From Diphasiastrum complanatum (Eukaryota > Streptophyta > Lycopodiopsida > Lycopodiales > Lycopodiaceae), in contig CM055096.1 in NCBI GenBank assembly GCA_029204225.1, positions 39,053,866 through 39,117,865 on the forward strand: a stretch of DNA of 64,000 nucleotides, written 5' to 3'. The notes under the pieces were generated by a model. It made no database searches and was not told the origin of the DNA. It saw only the letters and a list, made by a program, of their open reading frames with translations. Both the position numbers and the translations under genes were made by a program. The number at the start of each line of letters is the position of its first letter. Position 1 is the stretch's first letter. This document shows, piece after piece, positions 47,693-59,911 of the stretch.

Positions 47693-48703
47693 TGAAAAAA
47701 CAAAATATTTCTAATTACAAAGCTTTGCTAGCTTTCAGCCCTTTGCCTGACGAAAATGTTCGCGAACACGAAAGTCAAGAGACACGAAACACAAAAGTTT
47801 CGCGAACACCTGATGGGAAGACACGAACGCGAAAGATTCGCGAACAAGAATCTTTTGCGATCGAACACGAAAAAGTCAGACGACGGAAACGAAACCAACG
47901 ACGCGACACAAAATGTCGCGAAAGACTTTCTGCCCTCACGCTCCAAAGAGTACCAACAAATATCACACCAGTACTCAGAAGTACAGATGTCTGATCTTAT
48001 AGCATGACGTCAGCAGATACAATCTAGGTCGTGGCTAATCCGCCACTCTTGTAATTTCCCGATTAGTTGTAGATGCTTAATCACTCTAATTTTAAAGTTA
48101 CAAAGAGTAACTATATACTTATTGGATGATACTTGGCACAGGAGGAGACAGAATACACATATAGTGTAATGAAGTAGTCTGATGCTAGTAAGCAATCAAG
48201 ACGAAATTACTAAATACATGTCCGCCTGCGTGCGAAGACAATTCTGTCTAGGATCTGTAGATCCAACTGTCCGCTAGTAAAGCGAGAAGATTACTCGTGA
48301 GAGAACCGTGTTTCTTCCACGCCAACGCACTGAGTGAATTTGCATGCAGTGCTTGAAGAAATCAGAGAAAGATCAATATAGATGATTTTCTTGTTGTGTC
48401 TGATCTCGAATGCAAATGCGTCTGCTGTTATTCGTGTGTCTAAGTTTTCTTGTTCATTTTAATTCCACACCTTGGTTGAAACTATGTTGAATGCTGCATT
48501 AATTTTATAAACGTAGATCAGCAGTGCCTGACTACATTTTGGAGGATTGTAGGAGTGATTCAGTCGGCAGTGTCCAGCGATCGCATCTGAACTCCATTCG
48601 AATCGCAAGAGGATCGTGGTTGTCACGATCGTTTCGCGATTTCTTCGATTCTATATCTCTCTTCAATGGTATCAGAGCATATCACCCTCACCGATTCTCA
48701 TCA
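47693..48703 (+). repeat. 3' LTR of element 5
   Basis: Follows the purine-rich GAGAGGGAGC; begins TGAAAAAACA and ends TCATCA. Its first 300 bp are dense in TTCGCGAA-type palindromes, shared in style with the LTR of element 6. Confidence 0.75.
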
Positions 48704-49652
48704 GATAAAAGGTTCTTTAATAGATGAGGAACGTGAAGGACGTAGGAAACACAAATGGATAGATCGTTGTTGAATGTGATCTTGACTGTCCTTTGTCTTC
48801 AATGTGTATGGTGCTTGAATCTCTGAGGTAGATGAATTGATCTCTGCTGTAAGCTGCATACTAGGTAAACCATTCCTTGCGCAAATTCTCTCACTTCGCT
48901 TTATAAGGGAATGTCTTTCTCTCACTTCGCAAATTTTGAGAAGTGGCTGGAAACGTTTCTCGTTCAAAGTAGATGACCTTCGGCAAATTAGAGAAAATAT
49001 GGGCCCAAAGAGGGCCCTTTAAAAAATGTCATGTAGGAGAAAGAAAATTAACTATAAAGTAATTATAATATCATTTTTTAATTTCTTTACGCATCTGCTT
49101 GCACTACTTTCCATGTAAATGAATGCACCTTAGTTTAGTCACATCAAACTTCACTGGTGTTTAACCACAATTAAAATATAATTTTTCAAAATGTTGAAAT
49201 ATTCCCTGCCAATAGTTGGGAACACTCAAAAATTTAAATTAGGAGTGACATTTCTGAAAAAAGCCTACGCCATTTCTATCTCAACAGAGTCGTTAGCGCC
49301 ATCTCCAGCTTTGTTATTGTCATTGTGTTGTTTGTTACTATACTATTGTACTGATGACAAAGCTTTATCATCTTCATGTGGATCTGTCACCAGAATATGC
49401 TCCGCTCAGGACGAGATATTCAAAGCAACCCAAATTGTCAACTTCTGATATGGTCCGATACAGGGAGGAAAAGCTAAAACATGTAGATTTATGGTCATCA
49501 GGAACATTGTTCCTATTGATCCATGTTCATTGCAACATCCAGATTTTCATTCGGTGAGTCAGTTAATAATCTATATGTGTCATGGTAAAAATGGCCTTTT
49601 GGGTTACTGTGAGAATTTGATGCTCTATGGGAATGCACATTCAATGCGAAGA
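48704..49652. other. Unassigned
   Basis: No gene can be supported; AT-rich towards the unknown module. Confidence 0.4.
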
Positions 49653-50676
49653 ATACGATGAAAACTTGTTTAGATGAAAATGAGATGCTCAAGGAGGAGA
49701 TCCAAAGGTTGAAATCTTCTTTGCATCATTATACAACTAGTAATGATGAGATAAAAATTGCATTTCAATCCATGCGTATCTCATATTTGTCTCTTGTTAA
49801 AGATCCGAAGCAACAAGATGAAAAGACTGGTAAACAAGGATTTATGTGATCTATCATCTAGAGGAGGTCATAGAAAAAGACGAATCTGTGCATTCAAGTA
49901 AGTTATAGCTTATTTGGTATTGAATATTGCTTGAACTTTTTGATTCATTCATAATCACTAATTTTGTTATTTGTTCATTTCAACTTTCTGTTGATTTGTT
50001 TATTATATACTGTTGTGAATACTATGAGTGTCCTAATTTCTACTGACATTTTCATGAGCATTATGTTTGCAATGCAGATCAGCATTGGTTGTTGAAGACC
50101 ATTTGGCCGATGAGATTTCAATTGGAAACTCACTAGGCTCTATCTTGACTTCTAAATCTATGAAATCAATATTAAATAATACCAAAATGAAAAAGATTAA
50201 GACTTCAATTACTGATAGCATTATGGATGAAGTTGGAAATATACTAGACACTACATTGCTTCAGGGGGGCATGTGACTTTTCTAGCATCAGTAGGGAAGC
50301 ATATGCAACAATGTTTAAGATGATAAAGGAGGCATTTGCACAGGTAAATATTGAAAAGTTTCCAATCTCACGACCATTTCATCTTTTTTTTTAAAAAGAC
50401 ATGTTAAACCATGGTATGCATCCATCTCATATCAATGAAGTGTATTGCTCAAAAGGAGAAAGTCTAGCATATAACAATTCCAACAATCTATTTATTGACA
50501 TTAATCAGTTATTAACATTCCTCATAAAATTTTTACGGTATTGGAAAAAGTTAGACAACATGGTGAAATACTTGAGAAAAGATAAATTTTCAAATATTGA
50601 TGTTCAAATTATACAAAAAACAACCAATGAATTTGTGGATGCAGTTCAAAGTGCATGGGGGAAAGTTGTAACTTAG
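49653..50676 (+). pseudogene. Unknown spliced gene remnant (family F)
   Basis: First block MKTCLDENEMLKEEIQRLKS (coiled-coil-like heptads), then GHRKRRICAF up to 49897, a GT...AG intron (49898-50077), and an exon with SALVVEDHLADEISIGNSLG and MDEVGNILDTTLLQGG. A last block at 50401-50676 has FLRYWKKLDNMVKYLRKDKF. Frameshifts separate blocks. No domain recognised. It converges with family A copy 2, their ends overlapping at 50609-50676. Confidence 0.45.
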
Positions 50677-51837
50677 AATCATCCAACAATTTTCTTCTTT
50701 CGTATAGATCCAATAGCTCATAGTTTTCATGCTTACTCAGATCAACATAAGCAACATACACTGCAAAATGAGATGATCTGAGCATGGAATTCACTGGTCC
50801 ATATCCTAAAATTTTAACCGCAATAGTTTTCTTTATAAAAATTATTTTATGCACCTTATTGAAATTATGTCCTCCAAGAAAATGAGACAGTGTCTTGATT
50901 GCCATAATCATAGTTTCACCATGTTGATGAAACTTTGAATGCGCAACACTTATCTCATTATTCTTGAAGGACTTCAAATAGTGCCCCAGTGCATGATCTC
51001 TTGAAAATTCTCCAGCAGAAGATCTATGCCCTCTTCGACGAATTGCAAAATCATCAAGGAAAATTGTTTCCTGAAATCATAAAAAACAAAGTAAGCTCCA
51101 GCATATAATCTACTAGTACTTGATAAGAGACAAAAACTTACGCATTCGACTTTGTCTTCTCTGATCATTGTCTCTCCATCAATATTATGTCCACCTTTCG
51201 ATGTCAATATTGTTGGTGAATAGACAGTTGGCTATGGAAAACTAAGTTGACTTTGGATTCTAAGAAACTCCTCCTCAGAAGGTAGATCACCTTCTTTGTT
51301 GTGCATTTCCTCCACAGCCATTTTCAAGCAATCTTTCACTGAATAAAACTTATCATTATGTACATCGTCAACATCAAGGAGAAGATCATCAGCATCAAAA
51401 TCAATTATATCCAAAAATTCATCAAGCTCTTTATTCAAAATGCAAAGAGTCTCAGCTTCAGTGAAGTCAAAAAAATCCGATATCGTCAAAAAGAAATTAT
51501 TACCTATATTATAAGTAGGCAAAGTGATCAAAGATTTAAAGGAGAAAGGGTAGTGTATGTACTAGGGCCTATAAAAGTAGCCCTATTTTGAGCAAGATCA
51601 AAATCAGAACAATCATCTAAATTAACACTCGTATCAATAAAAAAAGTATCTATATCTACAATCTTTGACTTTTCAGACTTTGTACCACTAGAAGAAGCTG
51701 CTTCAGAAGTGGAGGGCACAGCCTCCGAATCGTCAGAAATATTTAACAAAAGGGAAAAATAAAAGCAGACTAAAAATCAACAAATCTACATTTTTTATTA
51801 TCAATTGGGCACTCATCTACAGACTTGAAATCATTAT
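50609..51837 (-). pseudogene. Unknown intron-bearing gene, family A, copy 2
   Basis: Homologous to 1-842 and longer at the 3' side. Order on the minus strand: DFKSVDECPIDNKK, SGTKSEKSKIVDIDTFFIDT, TLPTYNIGNNFF, an acidic stretch IIDFDADDLLLDVDDV, KMAVEEMHNKEGDLPSEEEF, then an intron (51141-51071, GTAAGT...TTTCAG) at the same codon as copy 1, then FLDDFAIRRRGHRSSAGEFS and a C-terminal block HNFNKVHKIIFIKKTIAVKI to LDLYERRKLLDDSK. A two-base deletion near 51530 and a TAG near 51235 break it. Upstream (52130-51838) a coding-like stretch, IYLKFKSLLNISLF, may be a further exon. Confidence 0.6.
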
Positions 51838-52135
51838 GTAACTTGGTAAATATTCTGTCAAGCTTAGTTTTATAGATATGTTTGTCGAGTGCCACCAGGT
51901 CCTGATAATGAATCATGTCCTAATTCTGAAATCTGAATAGCGAAATATTGAGCAGGGACTTAAATTTGAGATATATCTCAGAAAATGCCTCCACACCAAG
52001 GCCCTCAGTTAAAGAAGGTAGAATAAAAATAAAAGAAGAAAAAGGGGATTTGATATAGTCCAACCTATCAGTAATACCAAATTCATTAAAAAAAGAAAGC
52101 AGACTGGATGAGAAAGCATTAATACCTATTAGCTC

Positions 52136-52618
52136 TAGGAGGAAGAGAAAGCAGCATGTCCCCAAGAAGGCTGGATCTCGAAGGCCAGCTGCTTCCCTTC
52201 CTCCTAGATGTATCCCGACCAAGAGACCTCGTGTCTTCTTGAGCTCTGAGTCAGATGCTGGAGAATCTGACTCAGATTGAGAATCTTCACCCCTTCCTCC
52301 TGTTAATCGTCTAGCTCCTCAACAGGTTTCATTACCAAAAGTGTTGATTACCCAAGAGGAGCTAGATAAAATAACAGAGAAAGCTGTAAATATTGTTTCT
52401 ACTTCTATTTCTGCTCCTGTACATAATCTTTTTGTGAGAATTCCATACAATCTAGCCCAAGTTTTTTTTTATTCTGACCATTATAATCGATACGAGACCT
52501 ACCTAGCTAGCAAAATTGATCTTTCCGGCAACTTTTTTGATTTTTTTTCTTCCAAATACACATAGAAGCTTTAGATTAGGTCCCAAATTTTGTGACGAGC
52601 TAAAAGATAAGACCTAAA
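52136..52618 (+). pseudogene. Unknown gene, family B, copy 2
   Basis: Begins in a basic, nuclear-signal-like stretch (RKRKQHVPKKAGSRRPAAS and PTKRPRVFLSSESD), passes an in-frame TGA at 52277, then EELDKITEKAVNIVS, VHNLFVRIPY, FYSDHYNRYETYLASKIDLS and GNFFDFFSS. The C-terminal half matches 848-1145. It is truncated at about 52627 by the start of element 6. It diverges from family A copy 2. Confidence 0.5.
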
Positions 52619-52631
52619 AAATTCAGATGCA

Positions 52632-53237
52632 ATGCCAAGATTCGAGAAGACGAAGTCCTCGAATCAAGAATCTTCTTCCTGTGATCACTCCCACAAACCA
52701 AGCCATACGGCCAACAAATGCTGGTTCAATCCAACAATACCTTGCATGCACTGCAAGAAGAATGGACATTCTGCATATGATTGTAGATTCAACCCAAAAA
52801 GAAAGAACAAGGCTGAAAAAGCTAATGTTGTAGAGTCATCAAAGGATGCTGACAGAGGTGACGAAGCTTTCAAGATACTCGATGAAGCTTCAACGAGCTA
52901 CACTGAACACGACTACGACGTAGTCATTGATTTAGGAGCAACATCTCACATAACGTGCAACAAGAAGATCTTGATCGACTTCAAATAACTCAAAAACAAC
53001 AGAGCAGTGATTCTAGGTGATGGGAGCAAACAAGATGTCAAAGGCATCGACACTCTACAACTACGAACACTGTCAGGCCAAGCAGAGCTGCCAGGAGCAC
53101 TCTATGTGCCCTCACTAAAAAAAGATCTACTATTTGTCTCCAAGATGGCAAATCTCGACGGCAATACATGCCGCATGATCGAGAAAAAGACAAACAAGTT
53201 GCTGACGGTCGGATGCAGAGAAGGAAACCTTTACTAG
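52632..53237 (+). pseudogene. Gag end and protease of element 6
   Basis: A knuckle remnant, then CMHCKKNGHSAYDC. The protease motif is VIDLGATSHIT, with Leu where DSG has Ser, so the active site is damaged. A stop at 52986 is followed by VILGDGSKQDVKGI-type sequence and the pre-integrase linker. Confidence 0.85.
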
Positions 53238-53259
53238 GCCAAGATAATCAGCAACTCTG

Positions 53260-54216
53260 ATAGCATACTAAACGCATTATAAAATGAAGATCAGCTCTGG
53301 CATAGGAGAATGTATCATCTAAACATGCGGAGCCTGTATGACATAGCAGAAAAGACATAGTCACAGGTCTCAAGATTTCAAGGTCCAAAATTGAGTTCTA
53401 TGAAGCCTGTAAGAAAGGCAAACAACATCGCAATCCATTCACGCATGAGGGAAGAAGAGCCAAGGAAGTTCTTGAGCTCATCCACTCTGATGTCTGTGGA
53501 CCGATGAAGATGGATTCGCTTTTAGATTCGAGGTATTTTCTGACGTTCATAGATGATTACATCTGGATGACCACGATCTACTACTTAAAGAAGAAATTTG
53601 AAGTGTTTGATTCCTTCAAGAAGTTCGTGGCATAAACACACCTCCAAAAAAATACAGATCCTTAGATCTGACAACAGAGGTGAATACAAAAACAAAGAAT
53701 TCTCAAAAATTCTGCGAAGAACAGGGGATCAAACACCAATTCACTACTGCATACACACCAGAATACAATAGTGTTGCAAAAAGAAGAAACAAAACGCTAG
53801 TCAAAGGACCCAGATGCATGATGGCACAGGTTCATTTGCCAAGTCAGTTCTGGTCTAAGGCAATAGTTGCAACTGTACACCTGCAGAACAGATCTACAAC
53901 GACAACACTGGATAACAAGACACCATACAAAATATGGACAGGTAGAAAGCCTGATCTATCATATGTACGAATGTTCGGATGTGTAGCATATAAGTACATT
54001 CCAAAAGAAAAACGAAACAAGCTCGATGACAAATCAGAGCAAACAATCATGGTTGGCTATTCGAATGGAACACAAGTGTATAGACTCTACGATCCAACCA
54101 CGAAGAAGGTTGTTTCGAACAGAGATGTGAAGTTCGATGAGTCCACATTTTCTGGACTAAAAGACGAAAGAGGCCATGAGATCTTCACACTGCTGTCCAT
54201 TCAAGAGGGAAATTGA
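53260..54216 (+). pseudogene. Integrase of element 6
   Basis: HSDVCGPMKMDS (first Asp), FLTFIDDYIWMTT, RSDNRGEYKNKEF (second Asp), then NSVAKRRNKTLV where the catalytic Glu of the usual ERKNR is Lys. The tail FGCVAYKYIPKEKRNKLDDK and YRLYDPTTKKVVSNRDVKF is well kept. Frameshifts near 53350 and 53640. Confidence 0.85.
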
Positions 54217-54387
54217 GGATAGACATCAAATCATAATGTAGAGTCGTAGACTCCAGAGCAGCAGGAAGCAGAGGATCAATCTCACAAACAAGAAACGTTC
54301 AAACAATGACGAAACGAGCCTAGAAGGTCAACAAGACAAAGAAGACCTCCAGACTGCTACTCTGACAATCTTCAATGGAACGAAGAC

Positions 54388-55947
54388 ATGCAGTTCGAGT
54401 ACTGTAGCTTCACTGAAGAGCCAACAATATATCAAGAGGCTATCCATAGTTCAGAGGGAGAATTCTGGAAGCAGGCAATGTCAGAGGAGATTGAGTTGAT
54501 GAGGCGAAACGAGGCATGGACATTAGAGCCACTGCCAAAAAACAAGAAAATAGTCGACTGCAAGTGGGGGTACAAGAAAAAGATGAAATCAGATAGCACC
54601 ATTGGCCGCTACAAAGCAAGGCTTGTCGCGAAGGGCTACACGCAGAGATATGGTGTTGATTATTTCGACACATATTTGTCGATGGTCAAGATGACAAGCA
54701 TACGACTACTCCTTGCATATGCCACACAGTACAATCTGGAAATTCACCATATTGACGTGAAAACAGTCTTTCTCCACAAAGATCTAGAAGAAGAAATCTT
54801 CATGAAGCAGCCTGAAGGTTTTGAAGACCCCGACAATCGACAATATGTCTATCAGTTGCAAAGATGCATCTATGGTCTAAAACATGCATCACGAGCTTGG
54901 TACAAGAAGCTCGATGGTCTTCTGAAGTCTCTAGACTTCAATCCTACACAACCGGACTGTAATGTCTACATAAAAAGAGTAGAAAAAGATTTTGTGATAT
55001 TGAAATCTTTGTGGATGATTCCCTAATGATAGGAAATTCCTTGATGCTGATCAAAGACACGAAGAGTCAGATTTCTAAAAGTTACGAAATCACAAATCTT
55101 GGAGAAACAACAAAATGCCTTGGGCTGGAGATCAGAAGAGATCGAACAAAGGACGAAATGCACTTGAGTCAGTCAGAATATGCCAGAAAGGTGCCCAAGC
55201 AGTACCACATGATAGATTGCAAAGAAAAGGCCACACCAATGATAGCTGGAGCCAAGCTCACGAAGCAGGATTGCCCCAAAACGGAAGAGGAAGAACATAA
55301 GATGGCAGGTATAGCCTACCACAACTTAATCAGTAGTCTGATGTACCTCACAATTTGTACCAGATTTGATCTAGCTTTCTCTGTTTACGTCCTGATCAAA
55401 CTCTCTTCCAATCTTGGTCTGGCACATTGGCAAATGGAAAAACGAATCCTGCAGTATCTGAAGGGTACCCAGAATATGGGATTAACCTATAGAGCTGAAA
55501 ACGAAGAAAATAGATTTGAGCTGCACCACTACAGTGATGCGAACTGGACGAGCTGGAAAGATGCCAGCAAGTCCATAACTGGAGGATGTACAATAGCGTA
55601 CGGAGCTGCAATCAGTTGGATATGCAAAAAGCACACCTTGGTGGCTCAATCCTCTTGCGAAGTTGAATACATCGCAGCTTCAAAGGTGACGAATGAGGTA
55701 GTGTGGCTACAGATGATGCTGGAGGCAATCAGGATACCACAAGAAGGGCCAAGCACGATGTTGATGATCATGTCTTCCATTCAAAGACAAAGCACATGAC
55801 TCTGAAGTACCATCACATTCGAGATTTAATCTCAAAAGGAGAGCTTCAGGTCTAGTATATAAAATCAGAAGACATGATTGCAGATCTGCTCACGAAGCCG
55901 CTCGACAAGCCATCTTTGCCAAGCAAAGAGAGACAATTGGATTGAAC
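54388..55947 (+). pseudogene. Reverse transcriptase and RNase H of element 6
   Basis: RT: TLEPLPKNKKIVDCKWGYK, YKARLVAKGYTQRYGVDY, HHIDVKTVFLHKDLEEEIFM, IYGLKHASRAWYKKLD. After a frameshift near 55010 comes FVDDSLMIG, the catalytic Asp pair. RNase H: HHYSDANWTSWKDASKS, LVAQSSCEVEYIAAS, with damage after 55750, then LLTKPLDKPSF near 55890. LETKHI-type sequence is out of frame. Confidence 0.9.
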
Positions 55948-55975
55948 GTGAAAAGTTACAAGGTTCAAGAGGGAG

Positions 55976-56397
55976 TGTCAGAAATGGTGAACTCCTACAG
56001 CTTTGCCGCAACACGAATACGAAGCGAAGGTCGAACGAGAACAATTCGCGAAAGTCAACATGCCTTGACTCGAAGGACGAACGATTCGCGAATCATTCGT
56101 GAATCGCAAACATACCTCCAGGACCGCAAACCGTAAAGGGATGCAAAATAAAAAGATACGAAGGAAACGAAACATACGAAGGAGAATCTTTTGTGCTGCT
56201 AGCTGGCAGCTCAACGGGCTTGGAGTCGTAGACTTCACGCCCAGCTGAAATGAGTGACAACGGAGAGTAACTGATTAGTTGATTAGCGTTAACTAGTCTT
56301 GTGATTCTGCATTTAGCTATCTTGTAAACTCCACACAGTGGAGATATAAACTATACTCCCTGGATCATAAAAGACATATATGAATAGATAGAATTAC

Positions 56398-56467
<70 letters not shown>

Positions 56468-56806
56468 TAGAGCAAAAAAGAAAAATACTAGCAACTAGAG
56501 AGCTGTGCATGAAAGTCTGCCAACGAGCAGAACACAGCGAAAGAGCAGAGCGTCATTCCGCCAACAAGCGAGACACTGATGATTTCGCTCTAAAAAATTA
56601 AACTGATAATATAGTTGCTCTATTTTCGTGCATCTCCTTGTCTTGCGTCGTTTGTCTTGATTGTTAGAATGGAATGTGTTTTGTGATGTGCACTTGCGTG
56701 TCTAGGTTCCTGTGAGGTTTCCACGCAAAAGAAAATTCAAAGGCACAAAATCGTTCACGATACGAAAACGTAAACGAAAAAAAAAAACAGTTTCGCTTTC
56801 ACAACA
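55976..56806 (+). repeat. 3' LTR of element 6, with internal GA array
   Basis: Begins TGTCAGAAATGG after the purine tract (GAGGGAG, to 55975) and ends ACAACA. It contains a (GA)n array (56402-56463) and TTCGCGAA-type palindromes near 56040-56105. Confidence 0.75.
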
Positions 56807-56932
56807 GGTCCCTTCTGCCAGATCAATGTATTAAGCACCACAACTAAGGATAAAGTGTGAAGAATTGAAAAAGATTATCTATGTTAGATATAGGGGTCTT
56901 ATGTTTTTTACATCAAGCATCTAGGTGTAGGA

Positions 56933-57592
56933 TGTTGATAGGAATAAATCTGGCATAGATGGCAAATTATGCATTTCCACTTGTAATGCCACTATTGAGC
57001 CAAAATAGAGTAAGAGGCTAAACACGTGCCAATTAGAGTGTAGACAAGTGTAAAGCTTTTGTTTGATGAATTTCAAGAGGTCCAATAGGATTTAGAGGTG
57101 GAACCTTGTGAGGTCCAATAGGAAATTGAGGTGTGCTTGAATATAGTCCAATAGAATTAAGAGGTGCATGGATCAATGGTCCAATAGGATCAAGAGGTGA
57201 AAAAGTATGGTCCAATCATAGGTAAGCATAGTGGTAGCTCGTGGATCTACTAGTATCATTATACTCCTCATTTTGGATCTAATTGATTTGGTGATTTTAT
57301 GGATTTTGTGAGTTATTGGATTTCTAGCTTTCTCTCTCTACCCGAGAGCTCGTGATGTTTTTTCTCTCTCTACCCGAGGAGAGCAGCTTGCTTTTACTTA
57401 GATTATTTTTTGAATACTTCCCACACGTGTGAGTGAGAGTTGGAAGTGATTGAATGCATGTAGTAGTGTGTTTTTGCCATAGGATCTAAGATTGATCTTG
57501 AATCTCAATCTAGTCTTGATCTTGGTGCATCTACACACCTTAGGAGATCACAAGTATATGTAGTGGATAGTCCACACGTGTGAAATTCAACA
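56933..57592 (+). repeat. 5' LTR of element 7
   Basis: The right end is fixed by CAACA directly before the primer site. The left end (TGTTGATAGG) is a guess. Inside, at 57077-57212, five units related to GGTCCAATAGGATTTAGAGG form a short tandem array. Confidence 0.6.
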
Positions 57593-57605
57593 TGGTATCA
57601 GAGCC
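57593..57605 (+). other. Primer-binding site of element 7
   Basis: TGGTATCAGAGCC, the standard initiator-Met match. Confidence 0.95.
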
Positions 57606-58333
57606 TACCTAAGGTTACCATGCATTTTGATCCATCTAAGTGAAAAAAATTTCATCAATCTTGAGCCAGAAGTTGTCAAGGCCCATTTTACTAGCTATCT
57701 TGTTCAATCTTGGATCAAAAGAGATCAAAAGGACATTGACTGGGTCTGACCTGGTACAGTACGGAATCAGGTGCTCAGACACGTGTGAGAAACATCCAAT
57801 TTTAGTTTGGAAGTTCTCTCTCATGCTTGATCCATTTATCTTGCTTGATAGCTTGTTTTAAAGCTATTTTTGTCTAGTTTCTGATGCAGTCAGTTTCATT
57901 CCATTTGGTTGAGCCAATCAGAAGCTATAAGCTTTTGAAGAGGGTTAGGTAGGGCACCTAGACCTGGGTGGACACATTTGGTTTGGTCAAGAGATTGCTT
58001 GGTTGATCCAAAATCACAGTTGTATGCTTGCCAATCTCATCTATATGTGATCTAGGCACTGTTTTGAGATCTTATGCAATATCATTGTATTTGAGTCAAA
58101 TTTGGTTTCTTAGAGTACTTCACACGTGCTAAGAGTGTTTGATCCTAACTTTGCCTATACTCCATCATTTGATGTGAAATAGATCTTGTTTTAGAGAGAT
58201 TTGTGTAGCTAGTGAAAATCAATTCACAAATAATTGCAAGATCTTTCATAGGAGGAGATAGTACTCTATTATTGGATCCTATTGAGAGTGTGTAGCAACA
58301 TTTAGTTCATCATTTGAGTTTTCTTCCCTTCAA

Positions 58334-58633
58334 ATGTCTTCAATGGATTCATCCTTGTTGGAACCAAGTGAAAGATTGACCACTTCAAATTATTCAATTT
58401 GGAAAATGAGAATGGAGTCCATCTTGATCCTTCAAGACGTGATGGACATAGTTCTTGGCCTTGAAGAAGAACCACAAGTTCTTCAAGAGGTTCAAAAATA
58501 CAAAAAGAGAGCTAGGATGGCTCTCCACTACATTAAGATGAATGTCTCTAATGAGATATTGAGGGAGATAGGTACTTGTACAACAGCCAAAGAAGCTTGG
58601 GATTGTCTCAAGACTATCTATGCCCACATATAG
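58334..58633 (+). pseudogene. Gag N-terminus of element 7
   Basis: MSSMDSSLLEPSERLTTSNY onward through WKMRMESILILQDVMDIVLG to AKEAWDCLKTIYA, the first half of the Copia gag domain and very close to element 2. It then switches to integrase sequence. Confidence 0.85.
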
Positions 58634-59911
58634 CTCTTGGAGGAAAGTCACCATATGAAATCTTATTTTTGAAGAAGCCTAAGGTTGATCACCTTAGAGT
58701 TTTTGGATGCTTATGCTTTGTCCATATTCCCTTGGAAACAAGGAAGAAGGAAGATCCTAGTGCATGCAAAGGGATCATGGTTGGATACTCATCCACCAAG
58801 AAGGCCTATAGAGTCTTTATACTCTCTACTTCTCAAGTTATTGAAAGTAGAGATGTTGTCTTTCATGAAGATCAACACTCATCTTTTGAAGAGGCCGAGA
58901 TCAAGAAATCTATGGATGCATCATCAATTATTGATTTTAAAGACAATCATGATTTGATGGGGTCGAGATTTGAAGAAGACTCTCCTCGGATTTTTTCACC
59001 AAGAAGATCCATGAGAGATAGATCCGAGCCTAAGAGGCTCTCATATGTTGACAAAGGCAAACAAGTGGATCTTGATTCCACTAATTATGTTTTTTTATGT
59101 CTCTCATGAAGAGCCAAAGAATGTACAAGAGGCACTCAATACCAAGGAGTGGTATGATGCCATGAAGCAAGAGTATGATGCATTGATCACCAACAATACT
59201 TGGGAGCTTGTGGATCCTCCATCAAACAAGCATGTGATTGGTTGCAAGTGAGAATTTCGGATCAAGTTCAATCATGATGGCACCATCAACAAGCATAAAG
59301 CAAGATTATGTGCCAAAGGATTTGCTCAAATCCATGGCCTTGATTATGAGGAGACCTTTGCACCCGTTGCAAAGATGGTGACAGTAAGAATTCTTATTTC
59401 TCTTGCTTGTTTTTTCAAGTGGAAGGTGTTCCAATTAGATGTATCCAATGCTTTTCTAAATGGTTATCTTGAGGAGGAGATCTATATGGAACAACCTCAA
59501 GGATTCATCAAGGATGAGTCCAAAGTGTGCTTGCTCTTCAAAAGTCTTTATGGACTCAAGCAAGCACCAAGATCATGGTATTCAAGACTTAACTCTTTTC
59601 TTATCTCACTAGGATTTACTCTTAGTGACTATGATCCTTCCATGTATCTAAAGTTTGTTGTTAGCAATATTGTCATTCTTCTAATTTATGTTGATGACAT
59701 TATTCTTTGTGGAAGTTGTATCAAGCTAGTTGATGAAACCAAGCTAGCACTTGGATGTGAGTTTAAAATGCAAGATTTAGGAGAGATGCATTACATCCTA
59801 GGCCTAGAAATTGATTTTTATGAAAATCATGTCTTTATATGCCAATCTAGATATGCTCACTCTATGTTGAAAAAATATCTACACACCTTAGGAGACCACA
59901 AGTACATGTAG
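58634..59911 (+). pseudogene. Integrase tail and reverse transcriptase of element 7
   Basis: GGKSPYEILFLKKPKVDHLR, FGCLCFVHIPLETRKK, YRVFILSTSQVIESRDVVFH, then after a shift near 59090 EWYDAMKQEYDALITNNTWE. A TGA at 59250 interrupts before KARLCAKGFAQIHGLDYEET, FQLDVSNAFLNGYLEEEIYM, LYGLKQAPRSWYSRLNSFL and the intact catalytic LIYVDDIILCG. RT palm residues look intact apart from the stop. RNase H is missing. Confidence 0.9.

Larger units (their letters stand above)
41702..48703 (+). mobile_element. Chimeric Ty1/copia element (element 5)
   Basis: Plus strand: truncated 5' LTR (41702-42257), primer site, gag-protease-pre-integrase (42374-43980), a short integrase start, about 2.6 kb of unrelated sequence (about 44076-46755), RT end plus RNase H (46764-47690) and a full 3' LTR (47693-48703). 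The shared LTR part is 556 bp and very similar; the last 539 bp of each copy are equal in length. The 5' LTR lacks its first 450 bp or so, and no target duplication is present, so the left end was lost, not merely mutated. Confidence 0.85.
52627..56806 (+). mobile_element. 5'-truncated Ty1/copia element (element 6)
   Basis: Zinc knuckle, protease, integrase, RT and RNase H are all present in order, then polypurine tract and 3' LTR. It starts abruptly in the gag C-terminus at about 52627, inside family B. It is the most complete polyprotein in the window, but has many stops and altered catalytic residues. Confidence 0.9.

Noticed and set aside
57593-57605. Possible tRNA-derived sequence
   Set aside because: TGGTATCAGAGCC is a retrotransposon primer-binding site; no cloverleaf surrounds it, nor the copies at 5314 and 42259. 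No tRNA or rRNA gene was seen.
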